In this document: positions 1 through 4,925 of the stretch, one piece after another
Layout of the letters: each line of letters starts with the position of its first letter
Position numbering within the stretch: position 1 is the stretch's first letter
Source: Candidatus Woesearchaeota archaeon
Lineage (GTDB): Archaea; Nanobdellota; Nanobdellia; Woesearchaeales; UBA11716
DNA: 5,227 nucleotides
Direction: 5' to 3'
Assembly (NCBI GenBank): GCA_013329175.1
Contig: DUKR01000107.1
Span: 1 to 5,227 of the forward strand
Notes under the pieces: generated by a model
The model's input: the letters and a program-made list of their open reading frames with translations, nothing else
Database searches by the model: none
Told to the model about the DNA's origin: nothing
Position numbers and translations under genes: made by a program

Positions 1-64
1 CAGTAGCGTCGCTTTTGGCAAAGAAGCCATCAGTAATGCCTTTTTTTGGAATGCCTTTTCCCAT
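1..64 (-). CDS. Possible 5' end of an unidentified gene, cut by the window edge
   Basis: On the minus strand an ATG at 64-62 opens a frame that has no stop for 21 codons and leaves the window, beginning MGKGIPKKGITDGFFAKSDA. The first upstream in-frame codon run ends at a TGA five codons before this ATG, so it is the earliest ATG start. An AAGGG-like stretch about nine bases upstream could serve as a weak ribosome site. KGI occurs twice, reflected in a repeated ATGCCTTTT on the plus strand. I do not recognise the protein. If real, it is divergent from the phosphatase gene, and the region between them would be an intergenic space with promoters for both directions. The evidence is only an open frame in a short stretch, so it could be chance. 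Confidence 0.33.
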   Translation of the reverse strand, partial: MGKGIPKKGITDGFFAKSDAT

Positions 65-99
65 GATTGATGCCCTTCACAGCTGCAAAGGGGCAGGAC

Positions 100-155
100 T
101 GCTTCATAAAGGTGAAGCATTATATCAGGTGGTAATACTTCACCTTTCTGAAGTA
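100..155. repeat. Long hairpin with a 20-base loop
   Basis: Bases 108-117 (AAAGGTGAAG) are the exact reverse complement of 138-147 (CTTCACCTTT). Below a single mismatch (107/148) the stem continues with 100-106 against 149-155, including one G-U pair. That makes about 17 pairs in 18 positions. The 20-base loop (118-137) holds TTATAT and AGGTGG, which look like a TATA box and an SD-like sequence. The loop is the part best conserved in the second copy at 478-497, where the 3' arm is missing. An alternative small hairpin, GCTTCA 101-106 with TGAAGC 113-118, would compete with the long stem. It could be an RNA hairpin, a protein-binding inverted repeat, or the end of an element. Confidence 0.7.
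101..140 (+). repeat. Direct repeat, copy 1 (upstream of the hairpin array)
   Basis: This 40-base stretch matches 461-500 at 32 of 40 positions without gaps, exactly 360 bases apart. The longest identical run is TATATCAGGTGG (121-132 and 481-492), preceded in both by GTGAAG. The two copies bracket the hairpin array on either side. Because the core contains TATAT at a fixed place, it may be a duplicated promoter: a TATA box centred near 122 would start RNA near 147, just before the array. Equally it may be a flanking repeat of an inserted element. Confidence 0.6.
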
Positions 156-224
156 AAGAGGTACCATTCCTCCTTCGGGTACCGTCGGCCTCGCGAGACA
201 CTATTGCGGGGCGAGGACACGAAC

Positions 225-240
225 GGAAACTTGCGTTTCC
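225..240. repeat. Simple hairpin preceding two-part unit 1
   Basis: GGAAAC (225-230) and GTTTCC (235-240) form a perfect 6-bp stem with loop TTGC, ending exactly where two-part unit 1 begins. It is the positional equivalent of the GAGAC stems before units 2 and 3, although its paired sequence is different. Confidence 0.6.
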
Positions 241-272
241 TAGTTGCGCTCATGCTGCGCATTTGGTAACTA
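241..272. repeat. Two-part hairpin unit, copy 1 of 3
   Basis: TAGTT (241-245) pairs with AACTA (268-272). Inside it ATGC (252-255) pairs with GCAT (259-262) around loop TGC. The ungapped 32-base unit matches copy 2 (303-334) at 23 of 32 positions and copy 3 (396-427) at 18 of 32. CTCA at 249-252 and GC-T-x-C-GC at 254-260 are invariant across the three. Confidence 0.65.
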
Positions 273-289
273 TCCCCGTAAGGGACAGC

Positions 290-302
290 GAGACTACGTC
301 TC
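290..302. repeat. GAGAC/GTCTC hairpin preceding two-part unit 2
   Basis: GAGAC (290-294) and GTCTC (298-302) pair around the three-base loop TAC. The sequence ACAGCGAGACTA (285-296) recurs at 377-388, so this hairpin and the one at 382-395 are clear copies of each other. Confidence 0.65.
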
Positions 303-334
303 TAGGTACACTCATGCTTCGCATTCGCGACCTT
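303..334. repeat. Two-part hairpin unit, copy 2 of 3
   Basis: AGGT (304-307) pairs with ACCT (330-333), and inner ATGC (314-317) pairs with GCAT (321-324) around loop TTC. The outer pair 306/331 is G-C where copy 1 has T-A at 244/269, a compensatory change. It matches copy 3 at 24 of 32 positions. Confidence 0.65.
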
Positions 335-381
335 CCCCCTCCGATGTTCTCTACCGCAAGGAATATGAGGCTCGGCACAGC

Positions 382-395
382 GAGACTAGCGTCTC
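382..395. repeat. GAGAC/GTCTC hairpin preceding two-part unit 3
   Basis: GAGAC (382-386) and GTCTC (391-395) pair around loop TAGC, one base longer than the 290-302 copy, and abut two-part unit 3. A loop-length change with an unchanged stem is what a conserved hairpin would show. Confidence 0.65.
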
Positions 396-427
396 TTGGT
401 CGACTCAAGCTGCGCTTTCGCGACAAT
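396..427. repeat. Two-part hairpin unit, copy 3 of 3
   Basis: GTCG (399-402) pairs with CGAC (421-424), and inner AAGC (407-410) pairs with GCTT (414-417) around loop TGC. Inner pair 408/416 is A-T where copies 1 and 2 have T-A. Outer pair 397/426 is T-A where the others have A-T. One outer position (398/425) is mismatched. Confidence 0.65.
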
Positions 428-460
428 TGACGGTACCCTTGACAGAGATAATGCTCACAA

Positions 461-500
461 GCTTCATTTGCGTGAAGTAGTATATCAGGTGGAAATGCTT
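461..500 (+). repeat. Direct repeat, copy 2 (between the hairpin array and the phosphatase gene)
   Basis: Second copy of 101-140, with 32 of 40 bases identical. It keeps the small inverted repeat (CTTCA 462-466 with TGAAG 473-477) and the TATATCAGGTGG core, but it has lost the 3' arm that makes copy 1 a long hairpin. Its TATAT (481-485) could act as a promoter for the phosphatase operon. Confidence 0.6.
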
Positions 501-506
501 TTAAAA
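499..506 (+). promoter_or_regulatory. TATA-box-like promoter for the HAD-hisA operon
   Basis: TTTTAAAA fits the archaeal TATA box. A start about 26 bases on would fall near 528, leaving a leader of about 20 bases that contains AGGAG (535-539), eight bases before the ATG at 548. The TATAT at 481-485 in the direct repeat is a competing candidate. Both lie downstream of the hairpin array, so the array need not be part of this mRNA. Confidence 0.4.
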
Positions 507-547
507 CACGAAAACAGTTTTGATAGCCATCTCAAGGAGATTGATGC

Positions 548-1348
548 ATGGAAAAAAAGATTCTTGCCCTTGATTTTGATGGGGTCATCGCCAATTCGAT
601 GAGAGAGCTTGTTGTTGTTGCCTGCAATACGCTGCTTTCGCTCTACCCTGAAACAAGCATCGGTGCAGGGAAGAAGGTGCTGATAGATGATGCTGTTGAT
701 TTCTTAGAGGAGAATGATGACCTTGTTAAGGCGTTCTACAGGATAGCATCCCATGCAAAGGATGCTCAGGAGTATGTTGCATGCTGCCTCCTGCTATCAC
801 AGGGAAAGGAGGCGCATTCACGGAAGCAGTTTGAGGAGTTCTTTGCAACAATCCCTGAAGGGAAAAGGGACCAGTTTCAGAAGCGATTCTATGCAGAGCG
901 GTCGCTGCTGCAGGCAGATATGGATGCATGGGTAAGACTGAATCCGCCATTCCCAGCAATAGCTGAGGGAGTGAAGAGGGCATTTGGGAGAATCCCCATG
1001 GTGATCGTCACGACAAAGGACAGGCATTCCTGTACCTCTCTGCTGCATGCCTATGGCCTTGCGTTCAGGGAGGAGGACATCATCGCAAACGACAGGGGGC
1101 TTGACAAGGGAGCGCATATGCATACGCTCTCCTGCAGGTTTGGCATTGAGGCGTCTGGCATTATTTTTGTTGATGATGTGCCCGAGAACCATTTTAGGGT
1201 GAAGCAATCTGGAGCACAGTGCTATCTTGCCACATGGGGTTATCAGTCAGGTGAAGCGCGAAGGGACGCTAAGAGGATGGGAATAACCTTATTAAGCGAG
1301 AGCGGGTTTCTTGCTCTTGTTGAGAGGATTGCTGGTGAGCAGACATGA
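548..1348 (+). CDS. HAD-superfamily phosphatase, C1-cap type
   Basis: Predicted cytosolic hydrolase of the haloacid dehalogenase superfamily, 266 residues. Motif I is DFDGV (residues 9-13), with D9 as expected nucleophile and D11 as general acid/base. About 140 mostly helical residues then form a C1-type cap. Motif II is the Thr of VIVTTK (152-157), the motif III lysine is probably K187 in GLDKG, and motif IV is FVDD (207-210) for Mg binding. All four motifs are present, so the enzyme should be active. The substrate cannot be read from the sequence. The start is fixed by AGGAG eight bases upstream. The gene overlaps the HisA gene by 4 bp, so the two are probably translated together. HAD-type histidinol-phosphate phosphatases are known in archaea, which makes that a reasonable but unproven guess; other phosphoglycolate- or nucleotide-phosphatase-like roles are equally open. 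Confidence 0.88.
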   Translation: MEKKILALDFDGVIANSMRELVVVACNTLLSLYPETSIGAGKKVLIDDAVDFLEENDDLVKAFYRIASHAKDAQEYVACCLLLSQGKEAHSRKQFEEFFATIPEGKRDQFQKRFYAERSLLQADMDAWVRLNPPFPAIAEGVKRAFGRIPMVIVTTKDRHSCTSLLHAYGLAFREEDIIANDRGLDKGAHMHTLSCRFGIEASGIIFVDDVPENHFRVKQSGAQCYLATWGYQSGEARRDAKRMGITLLSESGFLALVERIAGEQT

Positions 1349-2034
1349 TTCTTCCCTGCATAGACCTGATGAGCGGCAAGGTTGTCCAGCTGGTGCAGGG
1401 CAACCCGAAAAACAAAAAGTTTGAGGAAGCTGACCCTCTTGCAAAAGCAAAAGAGTTTGCCGGCTTCACCCTCCAGGTTATTGACCTTGATGCTGCCATG
1501 GGGAAGGGGAGCAATCTTTCTATCATCAAAGAGCTATGCTCAAGGCACACCTGCAGGGTTGGCGGCGGCGTTCGGTCGGCTGAGAAGGCAAGGGAGCTTG
1601 TTTCAGCGGGGGCTGAGAAGGTTATTATTGGATCGTCAGCATTTTCTGGCGGGAAGGTGCATGCCTCCTTTCTGCAGTCTCTAGCTGATGCTGTCGGCAA
1701 GGAGAGGATACTTATTGCAATAGATTCAAAGGAGGGAAAAGTTGTTGTTTCAGGATGGACCAGGTCCACAGGCCTAGCGCCTGTTGCTGTTGTTAAGAAG
1801 CTTGAGCCTTATTGCTCGGGTGTTTTGTATACCTACGTAGATAAGGAAGGGATGATGGAAGGGACAGACATTGCGACCTTGCGAAAGCTTCGTGCCGCAA
1901 CGCAACTTGAGATCACTGCTGCCGGAGGCATCTCTTCCAAGGAGGAGATCATGGAGCTTGAGAAGATGGGCATTAATTCCGCTCTGGGGATGGCATTGTA
2001 TATGGGGAGAATTCGGTTAAGGGACTTTCAATAG
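1345..2034 (+). CDS. hisA: HisA-type ProFAR isomerase
   Basis: Full-length (229 residues) (beta/alpha)8-barrel isomerase. HisA converts ProFAR to PRFAR in histidine synthesis by an Amadori rearrangement in the cytosol. D7 (CIDL), D127 (AIDSKEG) and T163 (LYTYVD) match the two catalytic Asp and the Thr of characterised HisA enzymes. The phosphate-binding loops are VGGGVRS (72-78) and AAGGISS (192-198), the latter followed by GMALYMGR (215-222). GGTGA six bases before ATG supports the start, which overlaps the phosphatase stop as ATGA. No other his gene is in the window. Wording such as QLVQG, DLDAA.GKGSN and GMALYMGR reminds me of a bacterial HisA branch typical of Acidobacteria, so transfer from bacteria is possible. 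PriA-like dual activity or a HisA-like side role cannot be excluded. Confidence 0.87.
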   Translation: MILPCIDLMSGKVVQLVQGNPKNKKFEEADPLAKAKEFAGFTLQVIDLDAAMGKGSNLSIIKELCSRHTCRVGGGVRSAEKARELVSAGAEKVIIGSSAFSGGKVHASFLQSLADAVGKERILIAIDSKEGKVVVSGWTRSTGLAPVAVVKKLEPYCSGVLYTYVDKEGMMEGTDIATLRKLRAATQLEITAAGGISSKEEIMELEKMGINSALGMALYMGRIRLRDFQ

Positions 2035-2057
2035 CCTTTGCTGATGCTCAATCATCA

Positions 2058-2062
2058 TTTTT
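2058..2062 (+). terminator. T-run after hisA
   Basis: A run of five T (ATCATTTTTGG) begins 23 bases after the hisA stop. Archaeal RNA polymerase can terminate at short T-runs without a hairpin. It is the only candidate before the next promoter and is weak. Confidence 0.25.
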
Positions 2063-2108
2063 GGGGTGGCTCTCTTGCTATTCATCACCACCAAAAAGTA
2101 ATCCCTAT

Positions 2109-2117
2109 CTTTTATAA
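2109..2117 (+). promoter_or_regulatory. TATA box of the permease-methyltransferase gene
   Basis: CTTTTATAAA is a good archaeal TATA box. Its centre (about 2114) lies 26-27 bases before the ATG at 2141, which is the usual distance to the transcription start. No SD-like sequence precedes the ATG. Together these point to a leaderless mRNA beginning at or next to the start codon. Confidence 0.6.
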
Positions 2118-2140
2118 ACCGCCTTTTCTTAGAATAGCGT

Positions 2141-4036
2141 ATGGGCCAGCTGGAGAGGGTGCTCTCGTTTCCTACACTGCTTGTGATAGTGATTAATTCC
2201 ATCATGGGAACAGGCATCTTTTTCCTTCCTGCCCTTGGGGCAGCTGTAGCAGGTCCTGCGTCCCTGATATCATGGCTCATCCTCTCCATTGTTTCAATCT
2301 ATATCGCCATGTGTTTTGGGGAACTGGCTAGCATGTTCCCAAAGGAAGGGGGGGTATATGAGTTCTCAAAGCAGGCATTTGGCAGGTTCCCGTCGTTTCT
2401 TGTGGGCTGGAGCCTGCTTGTATCAAGCAACCTGACCATTTCGATGCTGGTGATTGGCGCTATCCAGTACCTGCTGCCGTTTGACGTGCCACTCATCAAG
2501 ATCATCATTCCAATCATGTTTATCATCATCTTCAACGCGATTGCATATTCGGGGATGAAGACGTCAGCAACCATGCTGGTGACATTCTCGCTGATTACAC
2601 TCTCGGTCTTTGTGACGCTTATCTTTGCGTCATTCCTGCATTTTGATGCAGGCTATCTTGAGCCGTTCTTTGTGGCGCCTGTGCCTGCGGTGTTTTTTGC
2701 CATCATCCTGATTGCAGAGACCTTTTTTGGGTGGGAGAGCTCGACGTTTCTTGCAGGAGAGACAAAAGACGGCGAGAAAGTCGTCCCACGGGCAATTGTG
2801 CTTGGCACCGTGCTCATCGCGGTGATTGCGCTTCTTTTCGTGCTCTCAACGTTAGGGAGCATGCCATGGCAGGAATTTGGATCAGCCAAGGCTCCGCTGA
2901 CTGCTGTAGCGCAGGAGCATTTTGGCGATGCTGCTGTCCCCTTCTTTACTATCTGGGTATATCTAGCAATCATCGGCTCGGTTGCAGTGTGGGCGGTTTC
3001 TTCACCGCGCCTTGTTCTTGCTATGGCTCGGGACAGGCTTTTCTTGCGCCAGTTTGCAGCAATACATCCTAAGTACCATACTCCGCATAAGGCGATTGTC
3101 TTTCAGGCATGCGCTTCAATCCTGCTTGTAATCATTGGTGCTGGCCAGTACACCACGCTTCTTGAGATGCTGCTTCCCCTGCTTTTGATACTCTACTCAA
3201 TAACGCTGATTGGCCTTGTCGTTTTGCGAAAGAAGCGGCCTGAAGTACAGCGGCACTATAAGGTGCCATTTGGCTCTGTAGGCCCGCTCATTGTTGTTGC
3301 GTTTTTTGCGTTCCTTCTCGTGGTGTGGTTTATGCAGTCACCTGGAGCGGTGCAGAAGTTCTTCCTTGCTGTGCTTCTGATCCTGCTGGGGATACCCTTC
3401 TATATTCTGCTGCAATTGTACTACAACCCGAAGGTCATCAGCTTTGTCCGCAACCAGTTCGCGCTTCTCACGCTGCTTACGGAATGGATTAACGTGCCGC
3501 CGCAGGTGCGAAAGGAGGCAATACACCATCTTGGCAGGCTGAAAGGAGAGACGGTGCTTGAGTATGGGTGCTCAGTGGGAACGCTGACACGGCATCTGGC
3601 AGAGGCCGTTGGAAAGCATGGAAAAGTATTTGCAACAGATCTTTCTGTTCGGCATGCGCTGCTTGCCCAGAGGCGTATGGAAAGAAAAGGGCATTGCCAT
3701 GTGCGCATCCTGTATGACGCCCATCACCACAAGCGCATCCATCCTGACGTGCCGAAAGTAGATAAGGTTATTTCCGTCGGAGTGCTTGGGTACGTGCCTA
3801 ATCCAGTTCCTGTACTGAAGGACATCAACAGCAGGCTGAAGAGGCATTCACGGATATGCTTTGTTGATTATGATGATTTTTTTGACATCATCCCCAATAC
3901 CGAGTGGCTGGGAAATGACGCCCTCATCAAGGCAACCTTCTCAGAAGCAGGATTTACGGTGGATGTTGCCAGGAAGCAGGGGTTTGCCTGGAAGTACGTG
4001 TTCATTTACGGTGTGAAGTTCAGGGATGTGAAATAG
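2141..4036 (+). CDS. APC-family amino-acid permease fused to a SAM-dependent methyltransferase
   Basis: A single 631-residue frame with two domains. Residues 1-430 are an APC-superfamily amino-acid transporter in the membrane. The helix-1 motif MGTGIFFLP (22-30) fits the unwound substrate-binding segment, and about twelve hydrophobic segments follow (near 13-32, 37-60, 84-112, 118-137, 142-166, 177-197, 218-240, 268-295, 318-336, 340-362, 380-399, 405-428). Residues 431-465 are a charged linker. Residues 466-625 are a class I methyltransferase domain: motif I VLEYGCSVGT (472-481), D500 ending beta2 (ATDLS), motif IV region VDKVISVGVLGY (540-551), then FVDYDDFF and a C-terminal WKYVFIYGVKF. 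In motif I Ser478 replaces the usual middle glycine. There is no Met or SD near the junction, so the domains are made as one chain. With an even number of helices, the methyltransferase should face the same side as the N terminus, presumably the cytoplasm. Transported substrate and methyl acceptor are unknown. Confidence 0.88.
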   Translation: MGQLERVLSFPTLLVIVINSIMGTGIFFLPALGAAVAGPASLISWLILSIVSIYIAMCFGELASMFPKEGGVYEFSKQAFGRFPSFLVGWSLLVSSNLTISMLVIGAIQYLLPFDVPLIKIIIPIMFIIIFNAIAYSGMKTSATMLVTFSLITLSVFVTLIFASFLHFDAGYLEPFFVAPVPAVFFAIILIAETFFGWESSTFLAGETKDGEKVVPRAIVLGTVLIAVIALLFVLSTLGSMPWQEFGSAKAPLTAVAQEHFGDAAVPFFTIWVYLAIIGSVAVWAVSSPRLVLAMARDRLFLRQFAAIHPKYHTPHKAIVFQACASILLVIIGAGQYTTLLEMLLPLLLILYSITLIGLVVLRKKRPEVQRHYKVPFGSVGPLIVVAFFAFLLVVWFMQSPGAVQKFFLAVLLILLGIPFYILLQLYYNPKVISFVRNQFALLTLLTEWINVPPQVRKEAIHHLGRLKGETVLEYGCSVGTLTRHLAEAVGKHGKVFATDLSVRHALLAQRRMERKGHCHVRILYDAHHHKRIHPDVPKVDKVISVGVLGYVPNPVPVLKDINSRLKRHSRICFVDYDDFFDIIPNTEWLGNDALIKATFSEAGFTVDVARKQGFAWKYVFIYGVKFRDVK

Positions 4037-4052
4037 GCTGGGCTGATTATGC

Positions 4053-4077
4053 ACAAAAATGTCGCAAGCATTTTTGT
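4053..4077. terminator. Symmetric terminator between convergent genes
   Basis: ACAAAAATG (4053-4061) and CATTTTTGT (4069-4077) form a perfect 9-bp inverted repeat around TCGCAAG, giving T5 on each strand. It sits in the 88 bases between the permease stop and the recombinase stop, so it can end both transcripts. A further T7 run (4096-4102) backs it up on the plus strand. Confidence 0.6.
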
Positions 4078-4110
4078 TCGTGGAGGAGGCCACCATTTTT
4101 TTGAATGTCC

Positions 4111-4132
4111 ATGCCTGAATCTGCTCAGGCAT
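4111..4132. repeat. Hairpin overlapping the recombinase stop codon
   Basis: ATGCCTGA (4111-4118) and TCAGGCAT (4125-4132) are a perfect 8-bp inverted repeat with a six-base loop. The recombinase stop (TCA 4125-4127 on the plus strand) is inside the right arm. It lacks a following T-run on the minus strand, so a plain terminator is not obvious; mRNA-end protection or a protein site is possible. Confidence 0.5.
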
Positions 4133-4919
4133 CAAGAGGGCTTTTGACCTTCAGTGCAGCACTCATCGCTACTTTTGCATATCCTCTTGTCGTCTCGAGC
4201 TGCTCGTGGCCAAGGAGCAATTGGATATTTGTGATGTCCTCACCCCTCTCTATAAGGTGGGTGACAAAGCTTGACCTTAGGGAGTGGGGGAACGTTGCTC
4301 TTCCCATCACTCTTTTTGCAGCTTTTGCCACAATCTCCTCAGCCGAGCGAACCGAAAGGTGCCCTTGCCTTCCAGGGAAGATATATCCCCTCTCGGGGCT
4401 GAGTGCTGCGTAATAGGACAGGAACCGCTCTGAGAGGCCGACTAAGCGGTCTTTTCTTCCCTTGCCCTGCCTCACCAGAAGGATTCCCCTTTCGGTATCT
4501 ATATCATGTGATTGTGCGGCCACGGCTTCAGAGACTCTGAGCCCTGAGCCGTAGATGATCATGAGCAGGAGTTTGTGCTTTGGATTGTTGAGTGCCGTAA
4601 TCATGCTATCTATGGTCTTTCTGCTGTGGACTGTAGGCAGCTTCTTCTTTTGCTTCACGCCTGGGATGCTCATCCTTCGCTTCAGGATCTCCCTATAGTA
4701 GAATTTGAGCGCTGCAAGATAGGTATTGATGGTCGTTGGCTCTCTTTCGTTCTTCAGGAGATAGAGCCTGAACTGCCTGAGGTCTTCAATTCCTGCATGA
4801 TGCGACGGCTTATCCAGCCAGTGGAAGAATATTTTTGCCCCAGCGGCATAGGTTGTTATTGTTTCTTTGCTGTAGTTTCTTGATTGCAGCTCCTCCCGGA
4901 GCTTTTCGGTTGGTTCCAT
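4125..4919 (-). CDS. Tyrosine recombinase, XerA-like
   Basis: A 264-residue site-specific DNA recombinase. Residues 1-85 form the SAM-like core-binding domain (YSKETITTYAAGAKIFFHWL, then TTINTYLAALKFYYREI). Residues 95-264 are the catalytic domain. The full set of active residues is visible: R128 in SGLRVSEA, K153 in QGKGRKDR, H212 and R215 in PHSLRSSF, H238 in LLGHEQ, and the nucleophile Y247 in GYAKV. Spacing between them is normal, so the enzyme should be active. The size fits archaeal XerA and small archaeal integrases. The extra domain of integron integrases is absent, although the tail KSPLDA resembles the end of that group. A chromosome-dimer resolvase and an integrase of a mobile element cannot be told apart from the protein. 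The gene converges on the permease gene. An AAGGA about 12 bases upstream is a weak SD, so an upstream-coupled start is possible. Confidence 0.9.
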   Translation of the reverse strand: MEPTEKLREELQSRNYSKETITTYAAGAKIFFHWLDKPSHHAGIEDLRQFRLYLLKNEREPTTINTYLAALKFYYREILKRRMSIPGVKQKKKLPTVHSRKTIDSMITALNNPKHKLLLMIIYGSGLRVSEAVAAQSHDIDTERGILLVRQGKGRKDRLVGLSERFLSYYAALSPERGYIFPGRQGHLSVRSAEEIVAKAAKRVMGRATFPHSLRSSFVTHLIERGEDITNIQLLLGHEQLETTRGYAKVAMSAALKVKSPLDA

Positions 4920-4925
4920 GCTTGC

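Larger units (their letters stand above)
158..440 (+). ncRNA. Candidate structured RNA: array of short hairpins inside a long-range stem
   Basis: A gene-free stretch packed with small inverted repeats. GGGTACCGTC (177-186) is the exact reverse complement of GACGGTACCC (429-438) and would close the whole domain, with two more G-U pairs inside. Within it are CCTCGC 189-194 with GCGAGG 211-216, and three GAGAC/GTCTC-like stems (225-240, 290-302, 382-395). Each of those three is followed directly by a 32-base two-part stem (241-272, 303-334, 396-427). Linkers carry CC-GTAA-GG (276-283) and CC-GCAA-GG (354-361), which are GNRA-type tetraloops. CC-TTCG-GG (172-179) lies at the start. Compensatory changes between copies argue for a selected fold. 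Strand is assigned from the promoter-like copy 1 repeat and is uncertain, since hairpins look alike on both strands. I recognise no known RNA family. Confidence 0.5.

Noticed and set aside
158..440. CRISPR array
   Set aside because: The repeated units are hairpins of differing sequence with irregular spacing (62 and 93 bases). There are no identical repeats with unique spacers and no cas gene.
158..440. tRNA, rRNA or self-splicing intron
   Set aside because: No T-loop GGTTCGA, cloverleaf spacing or CCA end is seen. There is also no recognisable group I or group II core and no reverse transcriptase or homing endonuclease.
15..602. Plus-strand ORFs of 68-84 codons across the hairpin region
   Set aside because: They overlap one another, have no clear ribosome sites, and their sequence is dictated by the hairpins. 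They look like chance frames.
818..1769. Minus-strand ORFs of 129 and 166 codons under the HAD and hisA genes
   Set aside because: They are antisense shadows of two genes whose motifs are fully readable on the plus strand.
2141..4036. Two separate genes for permease and methyltransferase
   Set aside because: No stop or frameshift lies between the domains, and there is no ATG with an SD at the junction.
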